Assembly (NCBI GenBank): GCA_003221695.1
Contig: QHSX01000060.1
Location: 60,567 to 124,566 of the forward strand
Direction of reading: 5' to 3'
Length of the DNA stretch: 64,000 nt
DNA from: Candidatus Rokuibacteriota bacterium
GTDB lineage: Bacteria; Methylomirabilota; Methylomirabilia; Rokubacteriales; CSP1-6
Shown here piece by piece: positions 1 to 8,637 of this stretch; position 1 is the first letter of the stretch; every line of letters begins with the position of its first letter. Both the position numbers and the translations under genes were made by a program. Below the pieces are notes generated by a model. It did not search any database, was not told the origin of the DNA, and saw only the letters and a program-made list of their open reading frames with translations.

Positions 1-2
1 TC

Positions 3-380
3 ACCGCGGTCTCGGCGCCCTCGCTTCTCGCCTCCTGGCGCGCGGCGACGCTTCGCGCCGCAGCCGAGGAAGTGGCCGCCGCGGTCAACGTCGGCAGACA
101 GCTCGCGATCGCGCGCAACGTGCTCGTCTGCGTCGCCGTCGCCGGTGCCGACATGCGGTTCGAGGGCGCTCACGCCGGCGCGTGCAGCGGGGTGGGGCTC
201 CCCGGCGCCGCGCCGGTCCGTCTCGCGAGCGGTCTCGACGTACGCGCCGTGGGCGCCGGGGTCGTCTTCACCGGCCTGGGCGCGGCGACGCCCGCAGGCC
301 GCTACGTCGTCGTCAACCCCGCCGACGGCCGGACGCGGAGCGTGGTCGTCGCGGCCTCCGGCCGCGTGAGCATCCACTGA
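3..380 (+). CDS. GspH/FimT-like minor pilin (5' truncated)
   Basis: The window opens inside this gene; the reading frame is open from base 3 and ends at a TGA at 378-380. The visible start, LRAAAEEVAAAVNVGRQLAI then ARNVLVCV, is the long amphipathic helix and first strand typical of the GspH/FimT pseudopilin domain. The hydrophobic prepilin N-terminus is missing because the window starts after it. The remainder is a short beta-rich globular domain ending SVVVAASGRVSIH. Family members are minor pilins that prime or tip a type IV pilus or type II secretion pseudopilus in the inner membrane. The pilV- and pilX-like genes follow directly, with the next start overlapping this stop, so it is the first visible gene of a minor-pilin operon. 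The family call is by pattern recognition only. Confidence 0.7.
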   Translation, partial: TAVSAPSLLASWRAATLRAAAEEVAAAVNVGRQLAIARNVLVCVAVAGADMRFEGAHAGACSGVGLPGAAPVRLASGLDVRAVGAGVVFTGLGAATPAGRYVVVNPADGRTRSVVVAASGRVSIH

Positions 381-814
381 GCAGCGGGCGCGGCTTCACC
401 CTGGTCGAGATCCTGGTCGCCACCCTGATCCTGTCGGTCGGGATCGTCGCCGTCGCAGCGGGCCTGCACTACGCCCTCGGCGGCGTCGAGGTCGGTCGCG
501 GAGAGACGGCGGCCGTCTTTCTCGCCGAGCAGCGCCTCGAGCTCCTGAAGAGCGCGGCCCTCGAGGACTGGTCGAGCGCGCTCCTCGCGGCCGGCACCGT
601 CGTGGAAACCTACGGCACGATCGCTAACGCGTCGCGCTACCGCCGCGAGACCGTCGTCACGGACCACGCCGGACGCGAGTGCGCGACCGGCGCGCCCTCG
701 ACGGTCGCGTGCAAGCAGGTCCGGGTGGCCGTGTCCTACAGACCGGTGTCGGGTGGCGGTCGAGGTCACGAGCGGCGGGTGGACCTGGTCACCGTCCTCG
801 TCCGCCGGACGTGA
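377..814 (+). CDS. pilV: PilV-like type IV prepilin (minor pilin)
   Basis: The protein begins with a classic type III leader: a short SSGRG basic leader, then FTLVEILVATLILSVGIVAV, with the conserved Glu five residues after the predicted prepilin peptidase cut (G|FTLVE). The PilV family carries this motif followed by a small disulphide-containing domain; here two Cys lie near ECATG and VACKQ. No ATG, GTG or TTG fits just before the leader. The best start is a CTG at 377 that overlaps the upstream TGA as CTGA, giving about 145 residues. The frame is open much further upstream, but that part reads as a shadow of the preceding gene. PilD-type processing and assembly into the pilus tip are inferred from the family. 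The next gene starts 10 bp downstream. Confidence 0.8.
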   Translation: MSSGRGFTLVEILVATLILSVGIVAVAAGLHYALGGVEVGRGETAAVFLAEQRLELLKSAALEDWSSALLAAGTVVETYGTIANASRYRRETVVTDHAGRECATGAPSTVACKQVRVAVSYRPVSGGGRGHERRVDLVTVLVRRT

Positions 815-824
815 GGCCGGCGTC

Positions 825-1337
825 GTGACACGTCCCGTCGCGCGCCTCGGTGACGAGCGCGGCGTCGCGCTGATCCTCGGGCTCGTGGTCCTCATGATTC
901 TCAGCGCGCTCATGCTCGCATTCTTCGCGGTGAGCGCGCTCGAGCCGCGGATCTCGCGCAATCTCCATGACGCGTCGCGAGCGCGCTGGCTGGCCGAGGC
1001 CGGGATCGAGCTCGGCTACGGCCTGCTGGCGGCGACCGTCGCCGCCGATGGCACCTGGAGCGCCCTCCTGGCGACGGCGACTGCTGACGCGCCGTGGGTC
1101 GCCCTGCCCTCGCTGGATCGAGCCGTCCTCTCCGGGCTCACGTCGGCCGAGGGAACCTGCACCGTGAGCATTCGGAACGACTCTCGGATCGCGGACGGCG
1201 TGATCGTGAGGTCGGTCGGCACCGTCAACGCCGCGACGCGGACGATCGAGGCTGCCGTCAGGCAAGTGACGGTGCGGTCGGAGTCGGGTCCGTCCGTCCG
1301 TGTCATTCAAGTTACCGGTGACTGGCGTGAGTTTTAG
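825..1337 (+). CDS. pilX: PilX-like pilus assembly protein
   Basis: This 170-residue protein starts at a GTG (825) and opens with MTRPVARLGDERGVALILG, followed by the hydrophobic run LVVLMILSALMLAFFAVSAL and then EPRISRNLHDASRARWLAEAG. That layout (ERGVAL, one transmembrane helix, then a helix carrying A-R-x-L-A-E-A-G) is the signature of the PilX N-terminal domain. PilX-like minor pilins sit with PilV and PilW in the priming complex of type IV pili. The C-terminal half (SVGTVNAATRTIEAAVRQV) is beta-rich and less conserved. No pilW or pilY1 lies between it and pilM in this window. It appears to be the last gene of the minor-pilin run, because a promoter-containing gap of 166 bp follows. Confidence 0.75.
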   Translation: MTRPVARLGDERGVALILGLVVLMILSALMLAFFAVSALEPRISRNLHDASRARWLAEAGIELGYGLLAATVAADGTWSALLATATADAPWVALPSLDRAVLSGLTSAEGTCTVSIRNDSRIADGVIVRSVGTVNAATRTIEAAVRQVTVRSESGPSVRVIQVTGDWREF

Positions 1338-1445
1338 TGGCATCTGAGTTTTGGTGCCATCTACGATACACTCGCGCCGGCGCCCGGCATCGACGGGTGG
1401 GGGCCTGGGCAGGCCACGACGCCAAGTCTAGTACGTGTGAAATTA

Positions 1446-1474
1446 TTGGCCCCCCGGGGCACGACGCCTATACT
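1446..1474 (+). promoter_or_regulatory. Candidate sigma-70 promoter of pilMNOPQ
   Basis: TTGGCC (1446-1451), a 17-nt spacer, then TATACT (1469-1474) lie 30 bp upstream of the pilM start, in a gap that is less GC-rich than its surroundings. A purine-rich AGGGGAAAGG near 1486-1495 serves as the ribosome binding site for the ATG at 1504. The upstream leader (1338-1445) holds a small GGCCT/AGGCC stem-loop near 1406-1419 but no riboswitch I can recognise. Confidence 0.5.
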
Positions 1475-1503
1475 GTTTAGTCACCAGGGGAAAGGCGTTT
1501 AAT

Positions 1504-2553
1504 ATGGCGTTCTTCCGCAAGGGGGCGGACATTTTTGGGCTCGACATCGGGTCGAGCTCGGTGAAGGCCCTCCAGCTGCGCGAGGCCGGAGGGTCGTACC
1601 GGCTCTCCGCGCTCGGCACGGCCTCCTTGCCCCCCGACGCGATCGCCGACGGCTCGATCAAGGATGCGCCGACCGTCGTCGAGGCGATCAGGAGCTCGGT
1701 CTCCAAGTCGGGCATCAAATGCACGGAGACCGCGATCGCGATCTCCGGCCGCGAGCTCATCATCAAGAAGGTACAGATTCCGGAAGTTCCCGCCAAGGAA
1801 GTGGGCGACGTCGTGCAGCTCGAAGCCGAGCATCACATCCCGTTCGCGATCGACGAGGTCTTCCTCGACTACCACACCGTCGGCCAGCACGGCGGCGTGA
1901 TGGATCTCATCCTGGTAGCCGTCAAGAAGTCCAAGGTGCTCGAGTACGCCTCCGTCGTCTCTGAGGCGGGGTTCACGCCGTCCATCGTGGATGTGGACGG
2001 CTTCGCGCTCGCCAACCAGTTCGAGCTCAATTTCCCGGAAGAGCGTGGTGAGGCCGTCGCCCTGATCGACATCGGGGCCTCGACCATGAAGACGAACGTC
2101 GTCCGGGGCGGCGCCACGATCTTCGCCCGCGACATCCCCTTCGGGGGCAACAACTACACGCAAGCGATTGCCCAGCAGCTCAAGATCCCCTTCGAGCAGG
2201 CGGAGGCGGCCAAGCTCGGCCGCGACGTCGGCGTCCGGTGGGAGGCGGTCGTCCCGGCGCTCGAGGCGGTGTCGCGCGAGCTCTCGCTCGAGGTCCAGCG
2301 GACGTTCGACTATTTCGCCTCGACCGCGGAGTCCGAGCGCATCGGGAGGATCGTGCTCGCGGGCGGCTGCTCCCTGCTCCCCGGGCTGAACGACTACCTG
2401 GCGTCGAACTGGGGGATCCCTGTCGAGCTGGCACGGCCGTTCGCGCGGGTCGAGATCGACCCTGCCTACGGCGACGAAGTCAACACCGCCGGGCCGGCGC
2501 TCGCCGTCGCGGTGGGACTCGGGCTCAGGCGCGTCGGAGACAAGGGCAAGTGA
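1504..2553 (+). CDS. pilM: Type IV pilus inner-membrane platform ATPase-like protein PilM
   Basis: PilM is a cytoplasmic actin-like protein that binds the short N-terminal tail of PilN and anchors the inner-membrane alignment complex. The 349-residue product has the expected actin-fold signatures: FGLDIGSSSVKALQL near residue 12 (phosphate 1), ALIDIGASTMKTNVV near residue 185 (phosphate 2) and IVLAGGCSLLPGL near residue 283 (adenosine motif). Length matches the family at about 350. The ATG has a good purine-rich Shine-Dalgarno sequence. The stop overlaps the pilN GTG start by 4 bp (GTGA), so the two are translationally coupled. A sigma-70-like promoter lies directly upstream, making pilM the first gene of the pilMNOPQ operon. 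Confidence 0.95.
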   Translation: MAFFRKGADIFGLDIGSSSVKALQLREAGGSYRLSALGTASLPPDAIADGSIKDAPTVVEAIRSSVSKSGIKCTETAIAISGRELIIKKVQIPEVPAKEVGDVVQLEAEHHIPFAIDEVFLDYHTVGQHGGVMDLILVAVKKSKVLEYASVVSEAGFTPSIVDVDGFALANQFELNFPEERGEAVALIDIGASTMKTNVVRGGATIFARDIPFGGNNYTQAIAQQLKIPFEQAEAAKLGRDVGVRWEAVVPALEAVSRELSLEVQRTFDYFASTAESERIGRIVLAGGCSLLPGLNDYLASNWGIPVELARPFARVEIDPAYGDEVNTAGPALAVAVGLGLRRVGDKGK

Positions 2554-3125
2554 TCCGGATCAACCTCGCGCCCGAGGCGAAGCGGCGACGGGGGATCAGC
2601 CTCCCCAGCCTCTCGCTCTCGCTCTCGCTCCCGAGCCTCAACCTGGGCACGCTCTTCGGCGTCGTCTACGTCCTCACGATCGTCGGCATCGCCGGCTACT
2701 GGGTGATGCTCTCCACCGAGCGGACGAAGCTCACCACCGAGATCGCCGCCGGCCAGGCGGAGCTCGCGCAACTCAAGGTGACGATCGGCCAGGTCAACCA
2801 GGTGAGGGCCCAGGCCCAAGATCTTCGGCGACGGCTGGCGGTCCTCGAGGAGCTGATGAAGGGCCAGGCGCGGCCGATCGCCCTGGTGGACGTCTTCGCC
2901 AACGTGATCCCGAAGGACCTGTGGATCACCGGGTTCGAGACGCGTGAGGATTTCAGGCTGAAGGTGAGCGGGTCCGCGTTCTCGACGACGGCGGTGTCGG
3001 ACTTCATGCAGAATCTTCGGAGCTCGGGAAAGTTCCAAGACGTCGATATCGTGATTTCCCGGCGTGACCTCAGCAAGCCGGCCGGCCTGGTGACCTTCGA
3101 GGTCACCTGCCGCTTCGAGGGCTGA
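2550..3125 (+). CDS. pilN: Type IV pilus assembly protein PilN
   Basis: PilN is a bitopic inner-membrane protein that links cytoplasmic PilM to periplasmic PilO. The GTG at 2550 overlaps the pilM stop (GTGA) and gives the diagnostic N-terminus MIRINLAPEAKRRR, matching the INLLP motif that docks into PilM. A transmembrane helix (LFGVVYVLTIVGIAGYWVML, about residues 34-54) is followed by a coiled coil (about 55-105) and a ferredoxin-like periplasmic domain with IPKDLWITGFE. Total length is 191, as usual. Before the membrane helix sits an unusual Ser/Leu repeat (SLSLSLSLPSL) encoded by a TCTCGC hexamer repeat at 2611-2630. pilO starts 1 bp after its stop. Confidence 0.93.
   Translation: MIRINLAPEAKRRRGISLPSLSLSLSLPSLNLGTLFGVVYVLTIVGIAGYWVMLSTERTKLTTEIAAGQAELAQLKVTIGQVNQVRAQAQDLRRRLAVLEELMKGQARPIALVDVFANVIPKDLWITGFETREDFRLKVSGSAFSTTAVSDFMQNLRSSGKFQDVDIVISRRDLSKPAGLVTFEVTCRFEG
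2611..2630 (+). repeat. TCTCGC short tandem repeat inside pilN
   Basis: Three full TCTCGC hexamers plus two bases lie in the pilN juxtamembrane region and encode alternating Ser-Leu. The unit is a multiple of three, so copy-number change would alter length without a frameshift. Confidence 0.6.
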
Positions 3126-3126
3126 G

Positions 3127-3726
3127 ATGCCGCTCCCTCCGATCTTCGACCCGATCGTCAACGCCCCCAAGCCCCAGAAGATCGCGCTCGGAGTCGTCGG
3201 GCTCGCCATCATCGGCGCCGCGGCAAACTTCCTCGTCCTCTCCCCGCTGGGTGCCGAGGTCGCTCAGCTCAGGGCGCAAAACGAAGCGCTGCAGCGCGAG
3301 CTCATCCAGAGCCGGGCGATCGCCGCCGATCTTCCGCGCATCCGCCTCGAGGTCGCCCAGCTCGAGGTGAAGATCAACGTCCTGAAGGACAAGCTGCCGA
3401 CCGAGCGCGAGATGCCGGCGTTCTACCGGTCGATGTCCGACGCTGGCACCCAGGCAGGGCTCGGCGTGTCGCTCTTCCAGCCCCGCGACGGGGTGGCCAA
3501 GGACTACGTCGTGGAGATCCCCATCGCGGTGAGCGCGGAGGGCTCCTATCACCAGCTCGGGGAGTTCCTCGAGCGCGTCGCGCGGCTCCCGCGGGTGGCC
3601 TCGGTGAAGGACATGAAGCTCAGCGCCCAGAAGAAGTCCGGGAGCGCGGTGCGCGCCGAGATCACGCTGCTGACGTACATGTACCGGCCCGTTGGCTCGC
3701 CGCCGCCGCCGAGGGCGGCGCGATGA
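3127..3726 (+). CDS. pilO: Type IV pilus assembly protein PilO
   Basis: PilO pairs with PilN through its coiled coil and contacts PilP in the periplasm. The 199-residue protein has a short cytoplasmic tail, one transmembrane helix (IALGVVGLAIIGAAANFLVL, about residues 19-38), a coiled coil (VAQLRAQNEALQRELIQSRA and LEVAQLEVKINVLKDKLPTE) and the PilO ferredoxin-like domain with FYRSMSDAGTQAGL and GSYHQLGEFLERVARLPRV. These match PilO in order and length. It starts 1 bp after pilN stops, and its TGA overlaps the pilP ATG (ATGA). The C-terminal tail PVGSPPPPRAAR is proline-rich, as in many PilO proteins. Confidence 0.93.
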   Translation: MPLPPIFDPIVNAPKPQKIALGVVGLAIIGAAANFLVLSPLGAEVAQLRAQNEALQRELIQSRAIAADLPRIRLEVAQLEVKINVLKDKLPTEREMPAFYRSMSDAGTQAGLGVSLFQPRDGVAKDYVVEIPIAVSAEGSYHQLGEFLERVARLPRVASVKDMKLSAQKKSGSAVRAEITLLTYMYRPVGSPPPPRAAR

Positions 3727-4187
3727 CCCGGGTGATGCGCGCGGCCGGAAGAATCGTCGTTGCGGCGAGCCTCGCGACGATGTTCCCCGCGTGCGGCAGC
3801 ACTCCGCCTCCGGCTCCCCCGCCTCAGGCGCAGCTGCCGCCCCCGGGCGGGGCTTCGCCGCTGCCTGCCCTGCCGCTGCCCGAGTCGCAGGTGCCAAAGT
3901 ACGAGCCCAAGGGGCGGCGCGATCCGTTCGAAGCTCTGGAAGGGGCTCAAGGCGCCGGCGGCGGAGGAAGTCTGGTGGCCACGGCCAAGCTGACCGGCAT
4001 CGTGCGAAGCACTCGGGCGACGCTCGCCTTGGTCGAGACACCAGAGGGCATCGGATACATCCTCAAACCCGGAGACACCCTCGGGGATGGCCGCCTGTTG
4101 GAGATTGGCTCCGACAGCGTGGTATTCCAGGTGACGAAGCCCGGCGAGTCCACGAATCGCGTGGTCCTCAGAATGGCGATGGACTAA
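3723..4187 (+). CDS. pilP: Type IV pilus pilotin-like lipoprotein PilP
   Basis: PilP is an inner-membrane lipoprotein that joins the PilMNO complex to the PilQ secretin. The 154-residue product has a signal peptide ending in a lipobox-like MFPAC (Cys24; Phe at -3 is unusual), a long Pro/Ala linker (PPPAPPPQAQ to PESQVPKYEP), then YEPKGRRDPFEAL, the conserved start of the PilP beta-sandwich domain, with TGIVRSTRATLALVETPEG and GDTLGDGRLLEIGSDSVVF. The start ATG overlaps the pilO stop, and pilQ begins directly after the PilP stop codon, so all three are coupled. Identification rests on the family pattern plus position. Confidence 0.92.
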   Translation: MTRVMRAAGRIVVAASLATMFPACGSTPPPAPPPQAQLPPPGGASPLPALPLPESQVPKYEPKGRRDPFEALEGAQGAGGGGSLVATAKLTGIVRSTRATLALVETPEGIGYILKPGDTLGDGRLLEIGSDSVVFQVTKPGESTNRVVLRMAMD

Positions 4188-6329
4188 ATGACAGCTGAAC
4201 GACAGACCCACACGGCGCTCGTCGCGGTAAGCCTGGCGGTCGTCCTGCTCGTCCCGGCGGTCCCGGTCGCGGCCCAGACCGCACCGGCGGTGCTCAGCGA
4301 CGTCACGGTGACCTCACAGCCCGACGCGATCAACATCTTCGTCTGGACCTCGCGGGAGACGAAGTACCGCGCCGAGCTGATCGAAGCACCGCGGCGGTTG
4401 GTCATCGACCTCGAGGACACGGTGTACGCGTGGCGCAAGACCCCGTTCACGGTCGGCGCCGAGCCGGTCACGCAGATCCGCGGCGGCCAGCACCGGCGGG
4501 GCGTCGCGCGCGTCGTCTTCGACCTGACCCGCGACGTCGGTTACGCGATCCGCGAAGACGACAACGGACTCGCGATCATCATCCCGACCGCGCCCATTGC
4601 CAGCCGCGCGATGGCCGTGAAGGACAGCACCCCCGCCGAGGCGGCGCCGGCGCCCGCGCAGGCCGACACGCCCCCGCCTCCGGCGCCGGTCCGCATCGCC
4701 CAGGCGCCGCCCGCCCCGGCGCGGCCCGCGCCCAAGCCGGCGTCGAACGGCTCGCGGCTCATCTCGTTCGACTTCAAGGACGCCGACGTCGTCAACCTCC
4801 TCCGCATCCTGGCGGCCGAGAGCACCAAGAACATCGTGATCGGCGACGACGTCAAGGGCAGGATGTCGATCTCGCTGCACAACGTGCCGTGGGAGCTCGC
4901 CTTCCAGACGATTCTCGACGTGCGCGGCCTCGAGAAGATCGAGAAAGACAACGTCATCCGCATCGTCTCCCGGGAGACGAAGCTGAAGACTGATACCGAG
5001 ATCGCGAAGGCCGCCGAGGCGAAGATCAAGGAGCAGGAGGCGATCGGCAAGCAGCGCGCGGCGGAGCTGGCGCTCGCGGAGCAGTTGGCGCGCGGGCCGC
5101 TGAGAGAGGAGACGATCCGTCTCGCTTACGCCGACCCAGAGGAAATCGTGAAGACCCTTCAGGGAGTCTTGGGCCTCGCCGGGGGCGCGGCTCCAGCGCC
5201 GGGCGCCCCGGGAGGGCCGCCGCTGATCCCTGCGCCGCCGTTCTCGGCGCTGTACGGGACCGGGCCCCCTCCCGCGCCGGGCGCGCCCGCGCCCATGCCG
5301 ACGCCGGAAGTGCTGGCCAAGGGCATCACGATCCAGGCCCACAAGCCGACGAACTCGATCTTCATCCGACACTACGAGGCGGATCTCGAGCGAATCAAGA
5401 AGCTCATCCGCGAGAAGCTCGACGTCCCGCTCCCGCAAGTGAAAATCGAGGCGCGGCTGAACGAGCTGAACCGGACTGACTTCTTCTCCCTCGGGATCAC
5501 CTGGGGCGCCGCGGCCTTCGGCCGTGCGCGCGGCGACGCCCTCGTCGGTCAGGGGTTTGCCGGGCGGCTTCAGCCGACGGGAACTGGCATCGCCCCGAAC
5601 CCCCTGCCGACCGGCTTCGACAACTCGAACCTGACGCTCGGCAACTTCCTCCCCGTGAGCGCGACGACGGGGCTCCCCCTCGGCGGAAACATCGTCAACT
5701 TCCCGTCCCCGCCCGGTCTCTTGGGCGGCACTCCGGCAGGCATCGCCTTCGGGATCGTGGGAGGGAAGTTCAACGTCAACCTCGTCCTGGACGCGCTCGA
5801 GGAGCTGCAAAAGACAACGTCGCTCGCGAAGCCCGAGGTCGTGACGGTTGAGAACGCCAAGGCGACGATCTCGCTGGGCAGCGAGATCCCGTACGCCACG
5901 GTCAGCTCGGCAGGCACCCAGGTTCAGTTCAAGGAGGCCCTGCTCAAGCTCGAGGTGACACCGACAGTCATCCGGGAAGCGGGGGACGTCACCAGGGTCA
6001 AGATGGTCGTCAACGTCGAGAACAACTCCCAGGGCACGCAGACGTTCACGATCGGTGGTGGGTCCGTCCCAACGATCAACAAGCGGACGGCGGCGACTCA
6101 GGTCGTCGTCAAGGCGGGCGAGACCCTGGCGATCGGCGGCATCCGCCAGCGGGAGACGAGCGACACGCTGACGAAGGTGCCGTTCTTCGGCGACATCCCG
6201 GTGCTCGGGTACCTCTTCCGGTCGAAGACGTCGACGTCCGACCCGAATCGGGAGATGGTCGTCTTCATCACGCCCTACGTGCTGAAGCTCGACCTGGCCC
6301 AGGCGCCGGCCCAGCAGCCGACGAAGTAA
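4188..6329 (+). CDS. pilQ: Type IV pilus secretin PilQ
   Basis: PilQ forms the outer-membrane gated channel through which the pilus passes. The 713-residue precursor has a signal peptide (to about AVPVAAQ, residue 27), one AMIN domain (about 33-125, binds peptidoglycan), an Ala/Pro linker (about 145-185), an STN/N0 domain ([20 protein letters not shown], about 190-260), an N1 domain split by a Gly/Pro-rich insert (about 325-375), and a C-terminal secretin domain with [20 protein letters not shown] and [18 protein letters not shown] followed by [11 protein letters not shown]. One AMIN domain, rather than two or three, is at the low end for PilQ. Its TAA overlaps the aroC ATG (TAATG). Confidence 0.95.
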   Translation: MTAERQTHTALVAVSLAVVLLVPAVPVAAQTAPAVLSDVTVTSQPDAINIFVWTSRETKYRAELIEAPRRLVIDLEDTVYAWRKTPFTVGAEPVTQIRGGQHRRGVARVVFDLTRDVGYAIREDDNGLAIIIPTAPIASRAMAVKDSTPAEAAPAPAQADTPPPPAPVRIAQAPPAPARPAPKPASNGSRLISFDFKDADVVNLLRILAAESTKNIVIGDDVKGRMSISLHNVPWELAFQTILDVRGLEKIEKDNVIRIVSRETKLKTDTEIAKAAEAKIKEQEAIGKQRAAELALAEQLARGPLREETIRLAYADPEEIVKTLQGVLGLAGGAAPAPGAPGGPPLIPAPPFSALYGTGPPPAPGAPAPMPTPEVLAKGITIQAHKPTNSIFIRHYEADLERIKKLIREKLDVPLPQVKIEARLNELNRTDFFSLGITWGAAAFGRARGDALVGQGFAGRLQPTGTGIAPNPLPTGFDNSNLTLGNFLPVSATTGLPLGGNIVNFPSPPGLLGGTPAGIAFGIVGGKFNVNLVLDALEELQKTTSLAKPEVVTVENAKATISLGSEIPYATVSSAGTQVQFKEALLKLEVTPTVIREAGDVTRVKMVVNVENNSQGTQTFTIGGGSVPTINKRTAATQVVVKAGETLAIGGIRQRETSDTLTKVPFFGDIPVLGYLFRSKTSTSDPNREMVVFITPYVLKLDLAQAPAQQPTK

Positions 6330-7504
6330 TGGCTGGAGCCTTCCGGTTCCTCACCGCTGGCGAATCCCACGGTGAGGCCCTGGTCGCCGTCGTCGACGGC
6401 GTCCCGGCCGGCCTGCGCCTCGCCGAGAGCCAGATCAACGAGGATCTTGCGCGCCGCCAGCGTGGCTACGGCCGCGGTGGGCGCATGAAGATCGAGCGCG
6501 ACCAGGTCCGCATCCTCTCCGGGGTTCGCTGGGGCTCGACGCTCGGCAGCCCGATCACGCTCCAGATCGCCAACCGCGACTGGGAGAACTGGAAGTCCAC
6601 CATGGCGGTCGGCCCGCCCGAGCCGGGCACCGCGCCAAAGCAGGTCACGCGGCCACGGCCGGGCCACGCCGACCTCGCCGGGGCCATGAAGTACGGCCAC
6701 CACGACATCAGGAACGTCCTCGAGCGCTCGAGCGCGCGCGAGACGACCGCGCGTGTGGCGGTGGCGGGCGTGGCGAAGCGATTGCTCGACGAGTTCCGCG
6801 TCACGATCCTGAGCCACGTCACCGAGATCGGGGGGGTCCGCATCGGCCCCGACCTCGACATCACCTGGGAGGAGCTCACCCGGCGGGCCGAGGCGTCCGA
6901 GGTCCGCTGCGCCGATCCGGCCGCCGAGACGGCGATGATCAAGGCGATCGACGCCGCCCGAGAGAAGGGCGACACCCTCGGGGGCGTCTTCGAGGTCGTC
7001 GCCCTCGGCTGCCCCGTCGGACTCGGCTCCTACGTGCAGTGGGACCGCCGGCTCGACGGGCGGCTCGCGCAGGCGTTCTGCTCGATCCAGGCGATCAAGG
7101 GCTGCGAGCTCGGCCTCGGGTTCGAGACCGCGCGGCGCCCCGGCTCGGCCGTCCACGACGAGATCCTGTTCGACGCCGAGAGCGGGTTCAAGCGCAAGAC
7201 GAACAACGCGGGGGGCCTGGAGGGCGGCGTGACGAACGGGCAGCCGGTCGTCGTCCGGGCCGCGATGAAGCCGCTCTCGACCCTGCGCACGCCGCTCAAG
7301 TCGGTGGACCTCGCCACGAAGGAGGCGGTGGACGCGGTCGTGGAGCGGAGCGACGTCTGCGCCGTGCCCGCGGCCGGCGTCGTCGGCGAGGCCATGATGG
7401 CCATCGTGCTCGCCGACGCGTTCCTCGAGAAGTTCGGTGGCGACGGCATCCCCGAGATCCGCCGCAACTACGACGCCTATCTGGACAGCCTGAAAAGCTG
7501 GTAG
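6329..7504 (+). CDS. aroC: Chorismate synthase
   Basis: AroC converts 5-enolpyruvylshikimate 3-phosphate to chorismate, using reduced FMN, in the last step of the shikimate pathway. The 391-residue product starts [20 protein letters not shown], the family N-terminal signature with the FMN-site GESHG. Further conserved blocks are [37 protein letters not shown] followed by [14 protein letters not shown], and [20 protein letters not shown]. All catalytic His and Arg positions I can recognise are kept. The ATG overlaps the pilQ stop, so it is co-transcribed with the pilus operon. In many bacteria the gene after pilQ is aroK; here aroC takes that place. A stem-loop (7516-7533) separates it from aroB. 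Confidence 0.97.
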   Translation: MAGAFRFLTAGESHGEALVAVVDGVPAGLRLAESQINEDLARRQRGYGRGGRMKIERDQVRILSGVRWGSTLGSPITLQIANRDWENWKSTMAVGPPEPGTAPKQVTRPRPGHADLAGAMKYGHHDIRNVLERSSARETTARVAVAGVAKRLLDEFRVTILSHVTEIGGVRIGPDLDITWEELTRRAEASEVRCADPAAETAMIKAIDAAREKGDTLGGVFEVVALGCPVGLGSYVQWDRRLDGRLAQAFCSIQAIKGCELGLGFETARRPGSAVHDEILFDAESGFKRKTNNAGGLEGGVTNGQPVVVRAAMKPLSTLRTPLKSVDLATKEAVDAVVERSDVCAVPAAGVVGEAMMAIVLADAFLEKFGGDGIPEIRRNYDAYLDSLKSW

Positions 7505-7515
7505 CCCGCAGGGCC

Positions 7516-7533
7516 CTCGCCGGTCGAGGCGAG
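7516..7533 (+). terminator. Stem-loop between aroC and aroB
   Basis: A perfect 6-bp stem CTCGCC/GGCGAG with a 6-nt loop lies 11 bp after the aroC stop. No U-tract follows, so termination is uncertain; it may only separate the two genes or slow decay. Confidence 0.35.
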
Positions 7534-7536
7534 CAG

Positions 7537-7542
7537 TAGAAT
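7537..7542 (+). promoter_or_regulatory. Candidate -10 element for a leaderless aroB transcript
   Basis: TAGAAT ends exactly 6 nt before the aroB ATG. No Shine-Dalgarno sequence precedes this ATG. The same hexamer-N6-start arrangement occurs before the GT39 gene at 27766 and hyuA at 33157. No good -35 is visible, so this is tentative. Confidence 0.35.
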
Positions 7543-7548
7543 GACCCG

Positions 7549-8631
7549 ATGATCATCGACGTCAACTTGGGCCTCCGGTCGTATCACATCGTCGTCGAGT
7601 CTGGCGCGCTCGACACCGTGGGCGCGCGCCTCGCGGAGCTCCGCGTCGGCTCCCGGGCGGCGCTCGTCAGCGACGCCGCGATCCTGCGCCTCTACGGCAA
7701 GACCGTCGAGCGCAGTCTGGAGAGCGCGGGATTCAGGGTGGCGACGGTCGAGGTGCCGGAGGGCGAGGCGGCGAAGACGCTCGCGGTGGCCACCCTTTGC
7801 TGGGACGCGCTGCTCGCCGCGGGGCTCGACCGCACATCCACGGTGCTCGCCCTCGGCGGGGGGGCCGTGGGCGACGTCGCCGGGTTCGTCGCGGCGACCT
7901 ACATGCGTGGAGTCAACTTCGTCCAGCTTCCCACGACGGTGCTCGCCCAGGTGGACGCCTCGATCGGCGGCAAGACCGCGATCGATCATCCAGCGGCGAA
8001 GAACCTGATCGGCGCCTTCCACCAGCCGCGCCTGGTCCTCGTAGACCCAGCCGTCGTGCGCTCGCTGCCGGAGCGCGAGTTCACCTCGGGCCTCGCCGAG
8101 ATCGTCAAGCACGGCATCGTGCTCGACGCCGACTACTTCGCCGAGGTGGAGCGCGACGCGACGGCGCTCTGCGCCCGAGACCTCCCCGTCGTCGAGCGTA
8201 TCATCGGCGGCTCCTGCCGCCTCAAAGCCGGGGTCGTGGAGCGTGACGAGCGGGAGAGCGCGCTGCGGCACGTCCTCAACTACGGTCACACGATCGGCCA
8301 CGCCCTCGAGGCGGCGACGGGGTACGCGCGCTTCGCCCACGGCGAAGCGGTCGCCCTCGGCATCGTCGCGGAAGCCCGCCTGGCCCTCAGGCTCGGTGTC
8401 GCATCGCCGGAGACGGTCCTACGCCAAGAGCGGCTCCTCGCCGCCGTCGGCCTGCCCGTCCGTGCGTCGGCGATCGACGCCGACCGTGTCCTGGCCACGA
8501 TCACGCGGGACAAGAAGGCGCGCGACGGTCGGGTGCCCTTCGTGCTGGCGCCCAGGATCGGTGCGTTCCAGCTCCAGTACGATGTGCCGTGGGACCTCGT
8601 CCGCGCCGTCCTCGGGGAGCTCGGATCGTAG
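7549..8631 (+). CDS. aroB: 3-dehydroquinate synthase
   Basis: AroB makes 3-dehydroquinate from DAHP, the second shikimate-pathway step, using NAD and a divalent metal. The 360-residue product contains the NAD-binding and metal-site blocks of the family: PEGEAAKTLAVATLCWDALL, LALGGGAVGDVAGFVAATYMRG, QLPTTVLAQVDASIGGKTAI, NLIGAFHQPRLVLVDP, EFTSGLAEIVKHGI (metal Glu) and LNYGHTIGHALEAATGY followed by HGEAVALGI (metal His residues). Length is typical. The ATG at 7549 lacks a ribosome binding site and sits 6 nt after a TAGAAT hexamer, suggesting its own leaderless transcript. No aroA, aroD, aroE or aroK is in the window. Confidence 0.96.
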   Translation: MIIDVNLGLRSYHIVVESGALDTVGARLAELRVGSRAALVSDAAILRLYGKTVERSLESAGFRVATVEVPEGEAAKTLAVATLCWDALLAAGLDRTSTVLALGGGAVGDVAGFVAATYMRGVNFVQLPTTVLAQVDASIGGKTAIDHPAAKNLIGAFHQPRLVLVDPAVVRSLPEREFTSGLAEIVKHGIVLDADYFAEVERDATALCARDLPVVERIIGGSCRLKAGVVERDERESALRHVLNYGHTIGHALEAATGYARFAHGEAVALGIVAEARLALRLGVASPETVLRQERLLAAVGLPVRASAIDADRVLATITRDKKARDGRVPFVLAPRIGAFQLQYDVPWDLVRAVLGELGS

Positions 8632-8637
8632 GCGATG

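Noticed and set aside
1338..1503. c-di-GMP riboswitch before pilM
   Set aside because: Only one short segment is similar; the paired stems and tetraloop receptor are not visible. Kept only as a low-interest observation.
4314..5810. Minus-strand frame of about 498 codons inside pilQ
   Set aside because: Shadow of pilQ; highly charged repeat-like composition without motifs.
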